Origin: Acidimicrobiales bacterium
GTDB taxonomy: Bacteria; Actinomycetota; Acidimicrobiia; Acidimicrobiales; SHLQ01
Direction: 5' to 3'
DNA length: 64,000 nt
Assembly (NCBI GenBank): GCA_020629635.1
Contig: JAHDCX010000004.1
Coordinates: 1-64,000, forward strand
The position numbers and the translations under genes are program-made. A model generated the notes under the pieces. It saw nothing but the letters and a program-made list of their open reading frames with translations, had not been told where the DNA came from and did not search any database. Shown here one piece after another: positions 9,166-16,982 of this stretch; position 1 is the first letter of the stretch, and each line of letters opens with the position of its first letter.

Positions 9166-9239
9166 TTATCGCTGGCCATGAACTCTGCCGGCTCGTTCGG
9201 CGTGCTCGCGGTCGGATCCTGCGAACTGGAGGTCGTATC

Positions 9240-9464
9240 CTGGCGAAGCCCAACAAAGACGCAATCGTGATGGAAGGCAAGGTCGTCGAACCCCTTCCCA
9301 ACGCCATGTTTCGTGTCGAACTCGAGAATGGGCACAACGTGCTCGCACACATCTCCGGCAAGATGCGCATGCACTACATCCGGATTCTTCCGGGCGATCG
9401 CGTCCAGGTGGAGCTGACGCCGTACGACCTCGAGCGAGGACGTATTACCTACCGCTACAAGTGA
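9240..9464 (+). CDS. infA: Translation initiation factor IF-1, apparent CTG start
   Basis: IF-1 occupies the 30S A site during initiation. The core ([39 protein letters not shown]) is unmistakable. The earliest conventional start codons (GTG 9267, ATG 9270) would remove the conserved AKxxxAIxxEG N-terminus. Reading from CTG 9240 gives [13 protein letters not shown] and 74 residues, and places a perfect GGAGG (9228-9232) 7 bases upstream. No ribosome-binding site precedes 9267 or 9270. ATC 9237 is a less well spaced alternative. rpmJ follows after 169 bases. Confidence 0.93.
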   Translation: MAKPNKDAIVMEGKVVEPLPNAMFRVELENGHNVLAHISGKMRMHYIRILPGDRVQVELTPYDLERGRITYRYK

Positions 9465-9633
9465 TCTGAGCGGTCACCGTCCCGATCCTCCTCAGAGGGC
9501 ACCCGGGTCGACAACCACTCCGTTCGGGCCCCCGGGACCGAAGTCACCTCGGTCGTGCTTCCACTCCGGTGGGGCACCAAAACCACACCGCACGGCAAGG
9601 GTCGTGCACGTTCCAACCGAAAGGACGCCGACC

Positions 9634-9747
9634 GTGAAGGTCCGAGCAAGCGTCAAAAAGATGTGTGACAACTGCAGAGTCATCAAGCGGCATGGCCGCG
9701 TGATGGTGATCTGCAGCAATCCCCGACACAAGCAGAGGCAGGGCTGA
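9634..9747 (+). CDS. rpmJ: 50S ribosomal protein L36 (zinc-binding form)
   Basis: This is a 37-residue protein starting at GTG 9634 ([20 protein letters not shown]). Cys11, Cys14, Cys27 and His32 make the zinc site of the C+ form of L36. AAAGGA upstream is a plausible ribosome-binding site. The gene is one base from rpsM and starts the alpha operon. Its length and motif are exact for the family. Confidence 0.96.
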   Translation: MKVRASVKKMCDNCRVIKRHGRVMVICSNPRHKQRQG

Positions 9748-9748
9748 C

Positions 9749-10117
9749 ATGGCACGTATTTCTGGTGTCGACATCCCCCGCGACAAGCAGGCCCAGGTCT
9801 CGTTGACCTACATCTACGGGATCGGCCTCACCACGTCGCAGCAGATGTTGACCGAACTCGAGATCGACCCGACTCGTCGGGTCCGCGACCTGACCGACTC
9901 CGAAGTCGCCCAGATCCGCGCCTACATCGAGGCCAACCTCAAGGTCGAAGGTGACCTTCGCCGTGAGGTGAGCCAAGACATCAAGCGCAAGATGGAGATC
10001 GGCTCGTACCAGGGTCTCCGCCACCGTCGTGGCCTCCCCGTTCGTGGTCAGCGCACGCACACGAACGCACGGACCCGCAAGGGCCCCAAGAAGACCGTCG
10101 CCGGGAAGAAGAAGTAG
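9749..10117 (+). CDS. rpsM: 30S ribosomal protein S13
   Basis: S13 is a 30S head protein contacting tRNA and bridging to L5. The 122-residue protein begins [14 protein letters not shown] and has the helix-two-turn-helix IYGIG region. The basic C-terminus [21 protein letters not shown] matches the family (longest exact stretch [11 protein letters not shown]). It is followed six bases later by rpsK. Confidence 0.98.
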   Translation: MARISGVDIPRDKQAQVSLTYIYGIGLTTSQQMLTELEIDPTRRVRDLTDSEVAQIRAYIEANLKVEGDLRREVSQDIKRKMEIGSYQGLRHRRGLPVRGQRTHTNARTRKGPKKTVAGKKK

Positions 10118-10123
10118 GCACCC

Positions 10124-10510
10124 ATGGCCACTCCTCAGCGCAAGAAGCGCAAGCAGTCGAAGAACGTCACGCACGGCGTGGCGCACATCAAGAGCTCGTT
10201 CAACAACACGATCATCACGATCACCGACCAGGACGGGAACACGTTGTCGTGGGCCTCGGCCGGCAATGTTGGATTCAAAGGCTCCCGCAAGTCCACCCCC
10301 TTCGCCGCACAGATGGCTGCCGAACAGGCCGCTCGTCGGGCGATGGAGCACGGTGTTCGTCGGGTCGACGTGGTCGTCCGTGGTCCCGGTTCGGGACGCG
10401 AGACCGCCATTCGGTCGATTCAGAACACGGGCATCGAAGTCACTGGCATCAAGGACGTCACGCCGATTCCGCACAATGGCTGCCGTCCCCCGAAGCGTCG
10501 GAGGGTCTGA
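10124..10510 (+). CDS. rpsK: 30S ribosomal protein S11
   Basis: S11 lies on the 30S platform at the E site. The 128-residue protein has [26 protein letters not shown] and the C-terminal [12 protein letters not shown]. It lies between rpsM and rpsD in the standard alpha-operon order, with only two bases before rpsD. Confidence 0.98.
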   Translation: MATPQRKKRKQSKNVTHGVAHIKSSFNNTIITITDQDGNTLSWASAGNVGFKGSRKSTPFAAQMAAEQAARRAMEHGVRRVDVVVRGPGSGRETAIRSIQNTGIEVTGIKDVTPIPHNGCRPPKRRRV

Positions 10511-10512
10511 TC

Positions 10513-11130
10513 ATGGCGCGTTACACCGGACCAAAGGCCCGCGTCTCTCGACGTCTCGGCACCAACATCTGGGGCACGAAGGGCGAGACGATCGCTCTCG
10601 ACAAGCGTCCCTATCCGCCCGGCGATCACGGTCGTACCCGTCGCCGCGGCAACGTGAGCGAATACCTGCTTCAGCTCCAGGAGAAGCAGAAGGCTCGCTT
10701 CACCTACGGACTTTCGGAGAAGCAGTTCCGCAACCTCTATGACGAGGCCAACCGCCGCACCGGCGTGACCGGCGAGAACATGCTCCGGTACCTCGAGCTG
10801 CGCCTCGACAACGTCGTGTACCGCGCCGGCTGGGCGGCCACCCGCCCGCAGGCTCGTCAGTTCGTGAACCACGGTCATGTGCTCGTCAACGGCAAGCGTG
10901 TCGACATTCCGAGCTACCGCGTCCGCCAGGGCGACGTGATCACGGTCAAGGAGAAGAGCCGCAACGGCGTCACCTTGCAGTGGAACATGGACGTGCTCGA
11001 CCGGTCGAAGCCGGCGTGGCTCGACGAGGGCGAAGACAAGTTCGCCGCCGTCGTGCACCAGCTTCCGCTGCGTGAGCACATCGACGTTCCGGTCCGCGAG
11101 CAGCTCATCGTCGAGCTCTACTCGAAGTAA
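10513..11130 (+). CDS. rpsD: 30S ribosomal protein S4
   Basis: S4 starts 16S assembly and often represses the alpha operon. ATG 10513 gives 205 residues beginning MARYTGPKARVSRRLG; a longer open frame upstream is not coding because it overlaps rpsK. The S4 RNA-binding domain (RLDNVVYRAGWA, RQFVNHGHVLVNGKRVDIPS) is intact. No zinc-binding Cys cluster is present, so this is the C- form. Confidence 0.98.
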   Translation: MARYTGPKARVSRRLGTNIWGTKGETIALDKRPYPPGDHGRTRRRGNVSEYLLQLQEKQKARFTYGLSEKQFRNLYDEANRRTGVTGENMLRYLELRLDNVVYRAGWAATRPQARQFVNHGHVLVNGKRVDIPSYRVRQGDVITVKEKSRNGVTLQWNMDVLDRSKPAWLDEGEDKFAAVVHQLPLREHIDVPVREQLIVELYSK

Positions 11131-11146
11131 TCCATCCATCACAACG

Positions 11147-11169
11147 CCCCGGGCCGTACGGTGCCGGGG
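11147..11169 (+). repeat. Stem-loop in the rpsD-rpoA gap
   Basis: CCCCGG-g-CCG-TA-CGG-tg-CCGGGG can fold into an interrupted 9-bp stem. It ends about 18 bases before the rpoA ribosome-binding site (GAGGAG, 11187-11192). No T tract follows, so simple termination is unlikely. It could adjust the ratio of S4 to RNA polymerase alpha by processing or pausing; this is inference. Confidence 0.4.
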
Positions 11170-11197
11170 GTCGCTCTCGAAGTTCCGAGGAGAACAC

Positions 11198-12136
11198 ATG
11201 CTGACGATTCAGCGTCCGACGGTCGAAGCGATCGGAGAAGAAGAGAACAACACCCAGCGGTTCGGCATCGGCCCGCTGGAGCGCGGTCTGGGCCACACCA
11301 TGGGTGCGGCACTGCGACGCACGTTGCTCTCGTCGATTCCGGGCGCGGCGATCACCCAAGTGCGTTTCGACGACGCCCTCCACGAGTTCGACACCATTCC
11401 CGGTGTCGCTGAGGACGTCACCGACATCATCTTGAACCTCAAGGACATCGTCCTGACGGTTCACACCGAAGAGCCCATCACGTTGCGTCTCGACGTGCGT
11501 GGCCCGAAGGACGTCGTCGCTGGCGACATCCATCCCCACGCCGACGTCGAGATCCTCAACGGCGATCTGCCGTTGGCGACCCTCAACAGCAAGGGCCACC
11601 TCGCGATCGACATCACCGTCGATCAGGGTGTCGGCTACGTGAGCGCGGCTCGCAACAACACCTCTGACACGATCGGTGTGATCCCGGTCGACTCGATCTA
11701 CTCGCCGGTTCGGCGCGTCGCGTTCAACGTGACTCCGACGCGTGTCGACCAGCAGGCCGACCTCGATCAGGTCGAGCTCGAGGTCGTCACCGACGGTTCG
11801 ATCTCGCCCCGTGACGCCATGGCGTCGGCGGGTTCGACGTTGCGTGCCCTCGTGCAGCTCGTCGAGGAGATGAGCGACGAGCCGCAGGGTCTCGAGCTCA
11901 ACGAGATGAGCCCGGTCGTCACTGGTTCGCCCGATCTCGAGAAGCCCATCGAGGACCTCGACCTGTCGGAGCGTCCCCGCAACTGTCTCAAGCGCGCCCA
12001 GGTCAACACCGTTGGCGAGCTGTTGGAGAAGACCGAGGACGACCTCCTCGCGATCACGAACTTCGGCCAGAAGTCGCTCGATGAAGTCATCGAGAAGCTC
12101 GACGAGCGTGGCCTGAGCTTGCGCACGAGGGACTGA
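11198..12136 (+). CDS. rpoA: DNA-directed RNA polymerase subunit alpha
   Basis: Alpha dimerises to nucleate RNA polymerase and binds UP elements and activators. ATG 11198 with GAGGAG upstream gives 312 residues. The N-terminal domain shows [21 protein letters not shown] and [16 protein letters not shown]. The C-terminal domain is intact ([22 protein letters not shown], with [10 protein letters not shown]). It is followed two bases later by rplQ. Confidence 0.98.
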   Translation: MLTIQRPTVEAIGEEENNTQRFGIGPLERGLGHTMGAALRRTLLSSIPGAAITQVRFDDALHEFDTIPGVAEDVTDIILNLKDIVLTVHTEEPITLRLDVRGPKDVVAGDIHPHADVEILNGDLPLATLNSKGHLAIDITVDQGVGYVSAARNNTSDTIGVIPVDSIYSPVRRVAFNVTPTRVDQQADLDQVELEVVTDGSISPRDAMASAGSTLRALVQLVEEMSDEPQGLELNEMSPVVTGSPDLEKPIEDLDLSERPRNCLKRAQVNTVGELLEKTEDDLLAITNFGQKSLDEVIEKLDERGLSLRTRD

Positions 12137-12138
12137 TC

Positions 12139-12492
12139 ATGGTTGCAACTCCACGAAAGGGGCCCCGCTTCGGCGGCAGCGCCTCGCATCAGAAGGCCAT
12201 GATGGCCAACCTCGTCGCGTCGCTCATCGCCGCGGAGGCGATCGAGACGACCGAAGCCAAGGCGAAGGCCATGCGCCCAATCGCCGAGAAGATGATCACC
12301 AAGGCCAAGAAGGGCGGGGTGCACAACCACCGCCAGGTCGTGAAGTTCCTTCGTGACCGCGAGATGGCCACGAAACTCTTCGACGAGATCGGTCCCCGCT
12401 ACGAGGACCGTCCGGGTGGCTACACCCGGATCATGAAGCTCGGACCGCGTCCGGGCGACAACGCGCCGATGGCGCGCATCGAACTCGTCTGA
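12139..12492 (+). CDS. rplQ: 50S ribosomal protein L17
   Basis: L17 lies by the exit tunnel. The protein has 117 residues, with [27 protein letters not shown] split over two helices and the C-terminal [20 protein letters not shown] region. It closes the alpha operon. truA begins 14 bases later, and an inverted repeat in the truA 5' end may separate the two transcriptionally. Confidence 0.98.
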   Translation: MVATPRKGPRFGGSASHQKAMMANLVASLIAAEAIETTEAKAKAMRPIAEKMITKAKKGGVHNHRQVVKFLRDREMATKLFDEIGPRYEDRPGGYTRIMKLGPRPGDNAPMARIELV

Positions 12493-12506
12493 GTCTTCAC
12501 GGCGAC

Positions 12507-13274
12507 ATGACGCCGACCAAACGTGTGAAAGCCACTGTCGCGTATGACGGCAGTGGCTTTCACGGTTTTGCCGTGAACCGTGACGTCCGGACGGTGGCTG
12601 GCGAAATTGAGGCTGCGTTGGCGACGATCTGTCAGGAGCCGGTCGTGATCACGTGTGCGGGGCGGACCGACAAGGGCGTGCACGGTCGTGGGCAGGTGAT
12701 CAGCTTCGACGTGCCGACCGATCGGGTAACCGATCCGGGACGCCTCGAACGGTCGATCAACCGGCTGTGCCGGCCACGGATCGTGCTGCGAGACACAACC
12801 TTCGTCGAGCACGACTTCGACGCCCGGTTCTCGGCAACGTGGCGCCGCTACGGCTATCGCGTGCTCAACCGTGACGATGCCGACCCGCTCCTGCACGGTC
12901 GGGTGTGGCACGTGCGCGAGCCCCTCGATGTCGCGGCCATGAACGCAGCAATGCACCACGTGCTCGGCGAGCACGACTTCACCTCGTTCGGGCGGGTCCC
13001 CAAGGTGGACGAGGGTCAGACCCCTCCGTCGATGGTGCGCGAGGTCCTTGAGGCCGAATGGTCGGTCGTCGACGAGCTCACGGTGTTCGAGGTGCGGGCG
13101 ACCTCGTTCGTGCACCAGATGGTGCGGTCTCTTGTGGGCACGTCGGTCGACGTCGGCCTCGGCCGAGTCGACCCGACCACGATCCCGGCGATCCTCGCCG
13201 CACGCAACCGCCATGCCGCCGGCCGAGTGGCGCCACCTGAGGGTCTGACCCTCTGGGACGTCGGTTACGACTGA
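12507..13274 (+). CDS. truA: tRNA pseudouridine(38-40) synthase TruA
   Basis: TruA isomerises uridines 38-40 in tRNA anticodon arms. The 255-residue protein has the start-proximal VAYDGSGFHGFA motif and the catalytic Asp55 in AGRTDKGVHG. VRATSFVHQMVRSLVG lies near the C-terminus. rplQ-truA adjacency is common. The 3' end overlaps the convergent yczE-like gene by ten bases. The coding sequence contains a 13-bp inverted repeat at codons 7-19 and two GGGTCWGACCC palindromes. Confidence 0.96.
   Translation: MTPTKRVKATVAYDGSGFHGFAVNRDVRTVAGEIEAALATICQEPVVITCAGRTDKGVHGRGQVISFDVPTDRVTDPGRLERSINRLCRPRIVLRDTTFVEHDFDARFSATWRRYGYRVLNRDDADPLLHGRVWHVREPLDVAAMNAAMHHVLGEHDFTSFGRVPKVDEGQTPPSMVREVLEAEWSVVDELTVFEVRATSFVHQMVRSLVGTSVDVGLGRVDPTTIPAILAARNRHAAGRVAPPEGLTLWDVGYD
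12525..12563 (+). repeat. Perfect 13-bp inverted repeat inside truA 5' end
   Basis: GTGAAAGCCACTG (12525-12537) and CAGTGGCTTTCAC (12551-12563) are exact reverse complements around a 13-base loop. The RNA is followed by GGUUUUG. The repeat lies 33 bases after the rplQ stop and within conserved truA codons. It could act as an attenuator at the end of the alpha operon, or control TruA translation. Confidence 0.75.
13013..13253. repeat. Two GGGTCWGACCC palindromes within truA
   Basis: GGGTCAGACCC occupies 13013-13023. GAGGGTC-T-GACCCTC occupies 13239-13253. Both share the core of the palindrome at 9093-9107. They lie inside coding sequence, so they may be fixed by codon choice rather than being a binding site or a mobile element. 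Confidence 0.45.
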
Positions 13275-13873
13275 GCTGCGTCGATCATCATCGGCGGCAA
13301 GAACACCTGGACGAGGGGGCCGATCAGGAAGGCGAAGGCGATCGTGCCGATGCCGAAGCTCCCTCCGAGGGCGATGCCCGCAAGAAGCACGGCGACCTCG
13401 ATGCCGGTTCGGACGACTCGGATCGAGGGGCCTCGGGCCGCGAGGCCGGTCATCAACCCATCGCGGGGGCCAGGGCCGAGCCCCGCGCCGATGTACATGC
13501 CCGTACCGATGCCGTTGAGCACGATGCCGCCGATGAGCAGGGCCCAACGAGTGACTGAGCCCTGGGCATTCTCGAAGAACGGGAAGGCGAGCTCGAACAC
13601 GACGCCGACGAGGATGGCATTGGCGATCGTGCCAATCCCTGGACGTTCCTTGATCGGGATCCAGAGGAGCAGGACGACGAGACTCGTCAGGATGATCACC
13701 AGACCGAGCGAGAGACCGATCGACAGGCTCACCCCCTGGTGAAAGACGTCCCAGGGAGCGAGTCCGAGATCGGCGCCGACGACCATCGCGAGACTGACAC
13801 CGAAGAGCGCCAGCCCGACGAGGAGCTGTGTCAGACGTCGGGCTTGTGGTGTCGGAAGGAGAACTGGGTTCAC
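13265..13873 (-). CDS. YczE/YitT-family membrane protein
   Basis: This 202-residue integral membrane protein has five to six hydrophobic segments. The motif LGLAPWDVFHQG (about residues 36-47) and GLGPGPRDGLMTG (131-143) are characteristic of the YczE/BCR family, whose molecular function is not established. The GTG start at 13873 overlaps the stop of the upstream hydrolase (GTGA), so the two form an operon. The 3' end overlaps truA by ten bases. Confidence 0.85.
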   Translation of the reverse strand: MNPVLLPTPQARRLTQLLVGLALFGVSLAMVVGADLGLAPWDVFHQGVSLSIGLSLGLVIILTSLVVLLLWIPIKERPGIGTIANAILVGVVFELAFPFFENAQGSVTRWALLIGGIVLNGIGTGMYIGAGLGPGPRDGLMTGLAARGPSIRVVRTGIEVAVLLAGIALGGSFGIGTIAFAFLIGPLVQVFLPPMMIDAAQS

Positions 13874-14574
13874 CCGTCCTCGGCCAGCCGGTCGGCGATC
13901 ACGGTCCACACGTCGGGGTCGATCCCCATCCCGACGTGCGTGCTCTCGACTTCGATGTTCTCGACGTGTGGGCTGAAGTCGTCCACGCACGCCTTCCAGT
14001 CGACGACGGCGTCGTTCTTGCTCCACATCGCCGTGATCGGGCGACGGATCGGGATCAGGTTCCGTTCGTCGACGGCGTCGGCGATCTCGTCGACCCGGTC
14101 CTTGCCGTAGGTCCGAGCGCCGACGGTGTAGCGAGGACCACCGATGATCGGAGTCCCATAGGTGATGACACGGGTGACGGCATCCGGCTCGTCCCGGGCA
14201 ACTTCCCGGGCGAACACACCCCCGAGGCTCCACCCGATGAGCGCGACCGGCCCTCCCGTCGCCTCCGCGTGACGAAGCACCTGTTCGGTCACCCTCGGCA
14301 ACATGAGCTCGACCTCGCCGCCATTCAGGCCGAGTCCCCAGCCGCGGCACCGATGCCCGAGCATCCGGAGCTTGGATCGGACGGGGAGCATGAATGCGTC
14401 GTTCGTGCCGTAGCCAGGAATCGTCATCACGTTCTGGTGACCGCGCGGCAGCCGGAGGAGGCTCGGTGACCGCCACACGAGCCGCGGCAGCTCCCGGACA
14501 GCGCCCGCCTCACGAAGCAGCCGATTGCCTGCAGGTGCGGCCAGTTTCGATCGGTCGATGGTCGGGGTGGTCAC
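13870..14574 (-). CDS. Alpha/beta hydrolase
   Basis: This is a 234-residue serine hydrolase of the alpha/beta fold. The nucleophile elbow is GWSLGG (Ser116); Asp188 (WSKNDAVVDW) and His213 (STHVGMG) complete the likely triad. The substrate is unknown. No signal peptide is seen. The GTG at 14574 is chosen because TAGCGT (14582-14587) ends exactly 7 bases upstream, the pattern of a leaderless transcript. A GTG three codons earlier is possible. It is coupled to the YczE-like gene. Confidence 0.82.
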   Translation of the reverse strand: MTTPTIDRSKLAAPAGNRLLREAGAVRELPRLVWRSPSLLRLPRGHQNVMTIPGYGTNDAFMLPVRSKLRMLGHRCRGWGLGLNGGEVELMLPRVTEQVLRHAEATGGPVALIGWSLGGVFAREVARDEPDAVTRVITYGTPIIGGPRYTVGARTYGKDRVDEIADAVDERNLIPIRRPITAMWSKNDAVVDWKACVDDFSPHVENIEVESTHVGMGIDPDVWTVIADRLAEDG

Positions 14575-14600
14575 CCTCGCCACGCTATCGGTGGTGGTGC

Positions 14601-15119
14601 TCAGCTGGCGTTGGCGAACTCGGGAGCGAACAGGTGGTACTCGGCGACGAGACGTCGTCTCGCCCGGGCGAGCAGCGACGTCGCCGACACGACCGAACAC
14701 TCGAGGTGCTCGGCCACCTCGCCGACGCTCATCCCGATGACGTATCGAAGGTAGAGCGCCGTTCGTTGACGGACCGGCATGGCGTCGAGTGCCTGGCCGA
14801 CCTCGCCGTGTATGAGGGGGAGATCGTCGGTCGGCCGCTCGAGGCTGAGCCGTGCCACAGCGTTCTCGTGCCGATACTCCGCCCGCCAGTGATCGGCCAA
14901 GCGCCGGCTCGCCACCGTGCATAGCCATCCCGACGTCAGTTGCTGTTGGGGCGAGCGTTCGAGCGCGTGGACGGCGTCTCGAAAGGTGTCGGCCGTGATG
15001 TCTTCGGCCAACGCCGTAGACCGCACTCGGGTCCGGATGTGGCGGTAGACGTCGTCGTGGTGTCGTTCGAACAATTGCTGTGCCTGACTGACCCGCACCG
15101 TGGCTGCACCTCTCGTCAT
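14601..15119 (-). CDS. RNA polymerase sigma factor, sigma-70/ECF-like
   Basis: This is a 172-residue two-domain sigma factor. Region 2 spans about residues 15-60 (LFERHHDDVYRHIRTRV, LAEDITADTFRDAV). Region 4 is at about 105-155 (MPVRQRTALYLRYVIGMSVGEVAEHL). No anti-sigma gene is adjacent. Twenty-six bases downstream on the same strand lies the hydrolase, so the three genes may form a unit. The signal it answers to cannot be read from sequence. Confidence 0.88.
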   Translation of the reverse strand: MTRGAATVRVSQAQQLFERHHDDVYRHIRTRVRSTALAEDITADTFRDAVHALERSPQQQLTSGWLCTVASRRLADHWRAEYRHENAVARLSLERPTDDLPLIHGEVGQALDAMPVRQRTALYLRYVIGMSVGEVAEHLECSVVSATSLLARARRRLVAEYHLFAPEFANAS

Positions 15120-15243
15120 CCGGCTCCAAGACCGACGCCCGGATCATTGACCAGCTCGCTTACGGGCCACTGACGGCCCCGACTGCGCTCGGGTCCCTGC
15201 ACGTCATTCCGGACACTGCGGTCAGGAAACTGTCAGTGGTGGG

Positions 15244-16935
15244 TCAGATGCTCGTGAAGCGTTCGATCCAGTCGTCCGCACGACCGAAGACGAGATCGAC
15301 CGGCCACAGACCGAGAACTTGTCCGGACCACGGGGTGAGGTGGCGCGCCACGATCTCGCCGAGTGATGGCACTTCGTTCAGCTGGGCGACACGACCAATC
15401 GCCAGTGGCAAGAGAATGCTCTGTCGATCCCGAGCCATCGACGCCAGCGATTCCGCCAGTCGCTCGGCTTCTTCGAGAACCGGACGTCCGGACCGGTGGT
15501 CCTGGAGGAGGCGAAGCCCTTCCGCCGCGGGCCTGCGGACGACAGACAAGGCGGCGTTGAAATCCACGTCCGACAGGGGCGCATCGACTGAAGGCCACTG
15601 CACCATGAACCGGACGGCGTTCGCTACCGACAAGAGGTACGGGTCACCGTTGAAGCTCCCGCGGATCCGGTCGCCCGAGGAGAACAGCCTCGAGCAGTCC
15701 TCGTCGAGTGCACGCTGGAGGCTGGCTTTCGCCATGGTGGCGAAGTCGTCGCCGCTGTGCGGCCAATGTGTGGAGACGGCGCCCCGATACTCGTCGAGCC
15801 GTTCTGCTGCGAGTTCCCATTGGCCATGACGAAGGCGGTTGACGAAGGCGAATCGCGCCGCTTCGACCTGCCCGTCCTTCGTTCCCGTCTGGGAGAGTTC
15901 ATCGACGATCGCCTCGGATCGGTCGTCGATCGGATGGGCGAGGCGGCGGATGAAGTCAACTCGAAGCGCACGGGTGAGCTCATCTGGACTCTCCGCTCGC
16001 TCGACTTCGTCTGCCGCCAGCGCCTCGCCATCAGGGAGGAGATTCATCGAGTTGGCGTCTGTCGCGCAGAGGCTTCGTTCGGCCGCATACGGAGAAGTGA
16101 TCCGAAGTTCGGCTGTGTGGAAGAGCTGGCCGCGCGCCCCGCCGTCCTCGGGGCTCTGCCAAACGACAGCCCGATAGAGGCGACGCTTGAGGTCGACGTC
16201 GACGATGGCGGTCGTTTCGTCCAAAAGGTCAAGCGCCGCGTCGGACTCGCCATCGGCCCACAGCCCGACGACTTGGCGAATGGACTCCCGCTCGGCTTCG
16301 CGTCCTCCAACCGAGGCGGGGAGTACCGCGGACGCCTGCTCGCGCACGGGTCCGATCGATCCCTTCGACAGCCATGACGAGATCGCTGGGTCATCCACCC
16401 GGTGGGAGCGCGATGCCTCGGCGACGAGTCGATGCAACTCCGTCTGACGCTGCGTGTGCGACCACAGGCTTTCGAGGCGCGCCACGTCGCTGTCGGCCTG
16501 AGGCTTCTGGAGCGCTCTCGCGGCGGCAACGGTCGCCTGGCGATTAAGGCGGTCGCGAAGCCGGGAATGATGTTCCCAAGAGGCGGTGGGTATGGGCTCG
16601 AGCCACCAGCTCGACCCGTCAGGGTCGGAGAGGTCGGTTTCGACGTTCGTCAATCGGTAGCCCGAGGAGAAGGATTCGAGCATCTGGCCCGGTTCGTCGC
16701 ACCCAACTTCACGCAGATCGCTTCTGAGCGCCGAAATGTGGCGCTGCACAGCGTTTGCGCCCGACGCTGGCGCTTCCGTCCAGAATCGATCGAGGAGTGA
16801 GCTGACCGACACGACTGCGCCTTCCGCCTCTGCGAGCGCAAGAAGGATGTCGATGCGCGTGCGTCCCCGGACGGGCACTTCCTGCCCGCCCAACTCCCAT
16901 GCGATCCCACCGAAAAGTCGGAGCCGAACGCTCAT
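15244..16935 (-). CDS. SARP/AfsR-like transcriptional regulator
   Basis: This is a 563-residue protein. Residues 1-100 form an OmpR-type winged helix of the SARP/AfsR kind (MSVRLRLFGGIAWELGG, DILLALAEAEGAVVSVSSLL, RHISALRSDLR, GYRL). The remaining 460 residues are helix-rich, without a recognisable P-loop ATPase. They resemble a degenerate bacterial activation/TPR module. It probably binds DNA through the N-terminal domain. ATG 16935 is the only start that keeps this domain intact. The MFS gene lies upstream on the same strand, with 47 bases between. Confidence 0.75.
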   Translation of the reverse strand: MSVRLRLFGGIAWELGGQEVPVRGRTRIDILLALAEAEGAVVSVSSLLDRFWTEAPASGANAVQRHISALRSDLREVGCDEPGQMLESFSSGYRLTNVETDLSDPDGSSWWLEPIPTASWEHHSRLRDRLNRQATVAAARALQKPQADSDVARLESLWSHTQRQTELHRLVAEASRSHRVDDPAISSWLSKGSIGPVREQASAVLPASVGGREAERESIRQVVGLWADGESDAALDLLDETTAIVDVDLKRRLYRAVVWQSPEDGGARGQLFHTAELRITSPYAAERSLCATDANSMNLLPDGEALAADEVERAESPDELTRALRVDFIRRLAHPIDDRSEAIVDELSQTGTKDGQVEAARFAFVNRLRHGQWELAAERLDEYRGAVSTHWPHSGDDFATMAKASLQRALDEDCSRLFSSGDRIRGSFNGDPYLLSVANAVRFMVQWPSVDAPLSDVDFNAALSVVRRPAAEGLRLLQDHRSGRPVLEEAERLAESLASMARDRQSILLPLAIGRVAQLNEVPSLGEIVARHLTPWSGQVLGLWPVDLVFGRADDWIERFTSI

Positions 16936-16982
16936 TCGTTTGATCGTAGGGATCTGGAGCCCTCGACTCACAAGCCGATGGA

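Noticed and set aside
8128-9239. Insertion sequence around the sulfotransferase
   Set aside because: No transposase, terminal inverted repeats or target duplication were found; only a short palindrome follows the gene.
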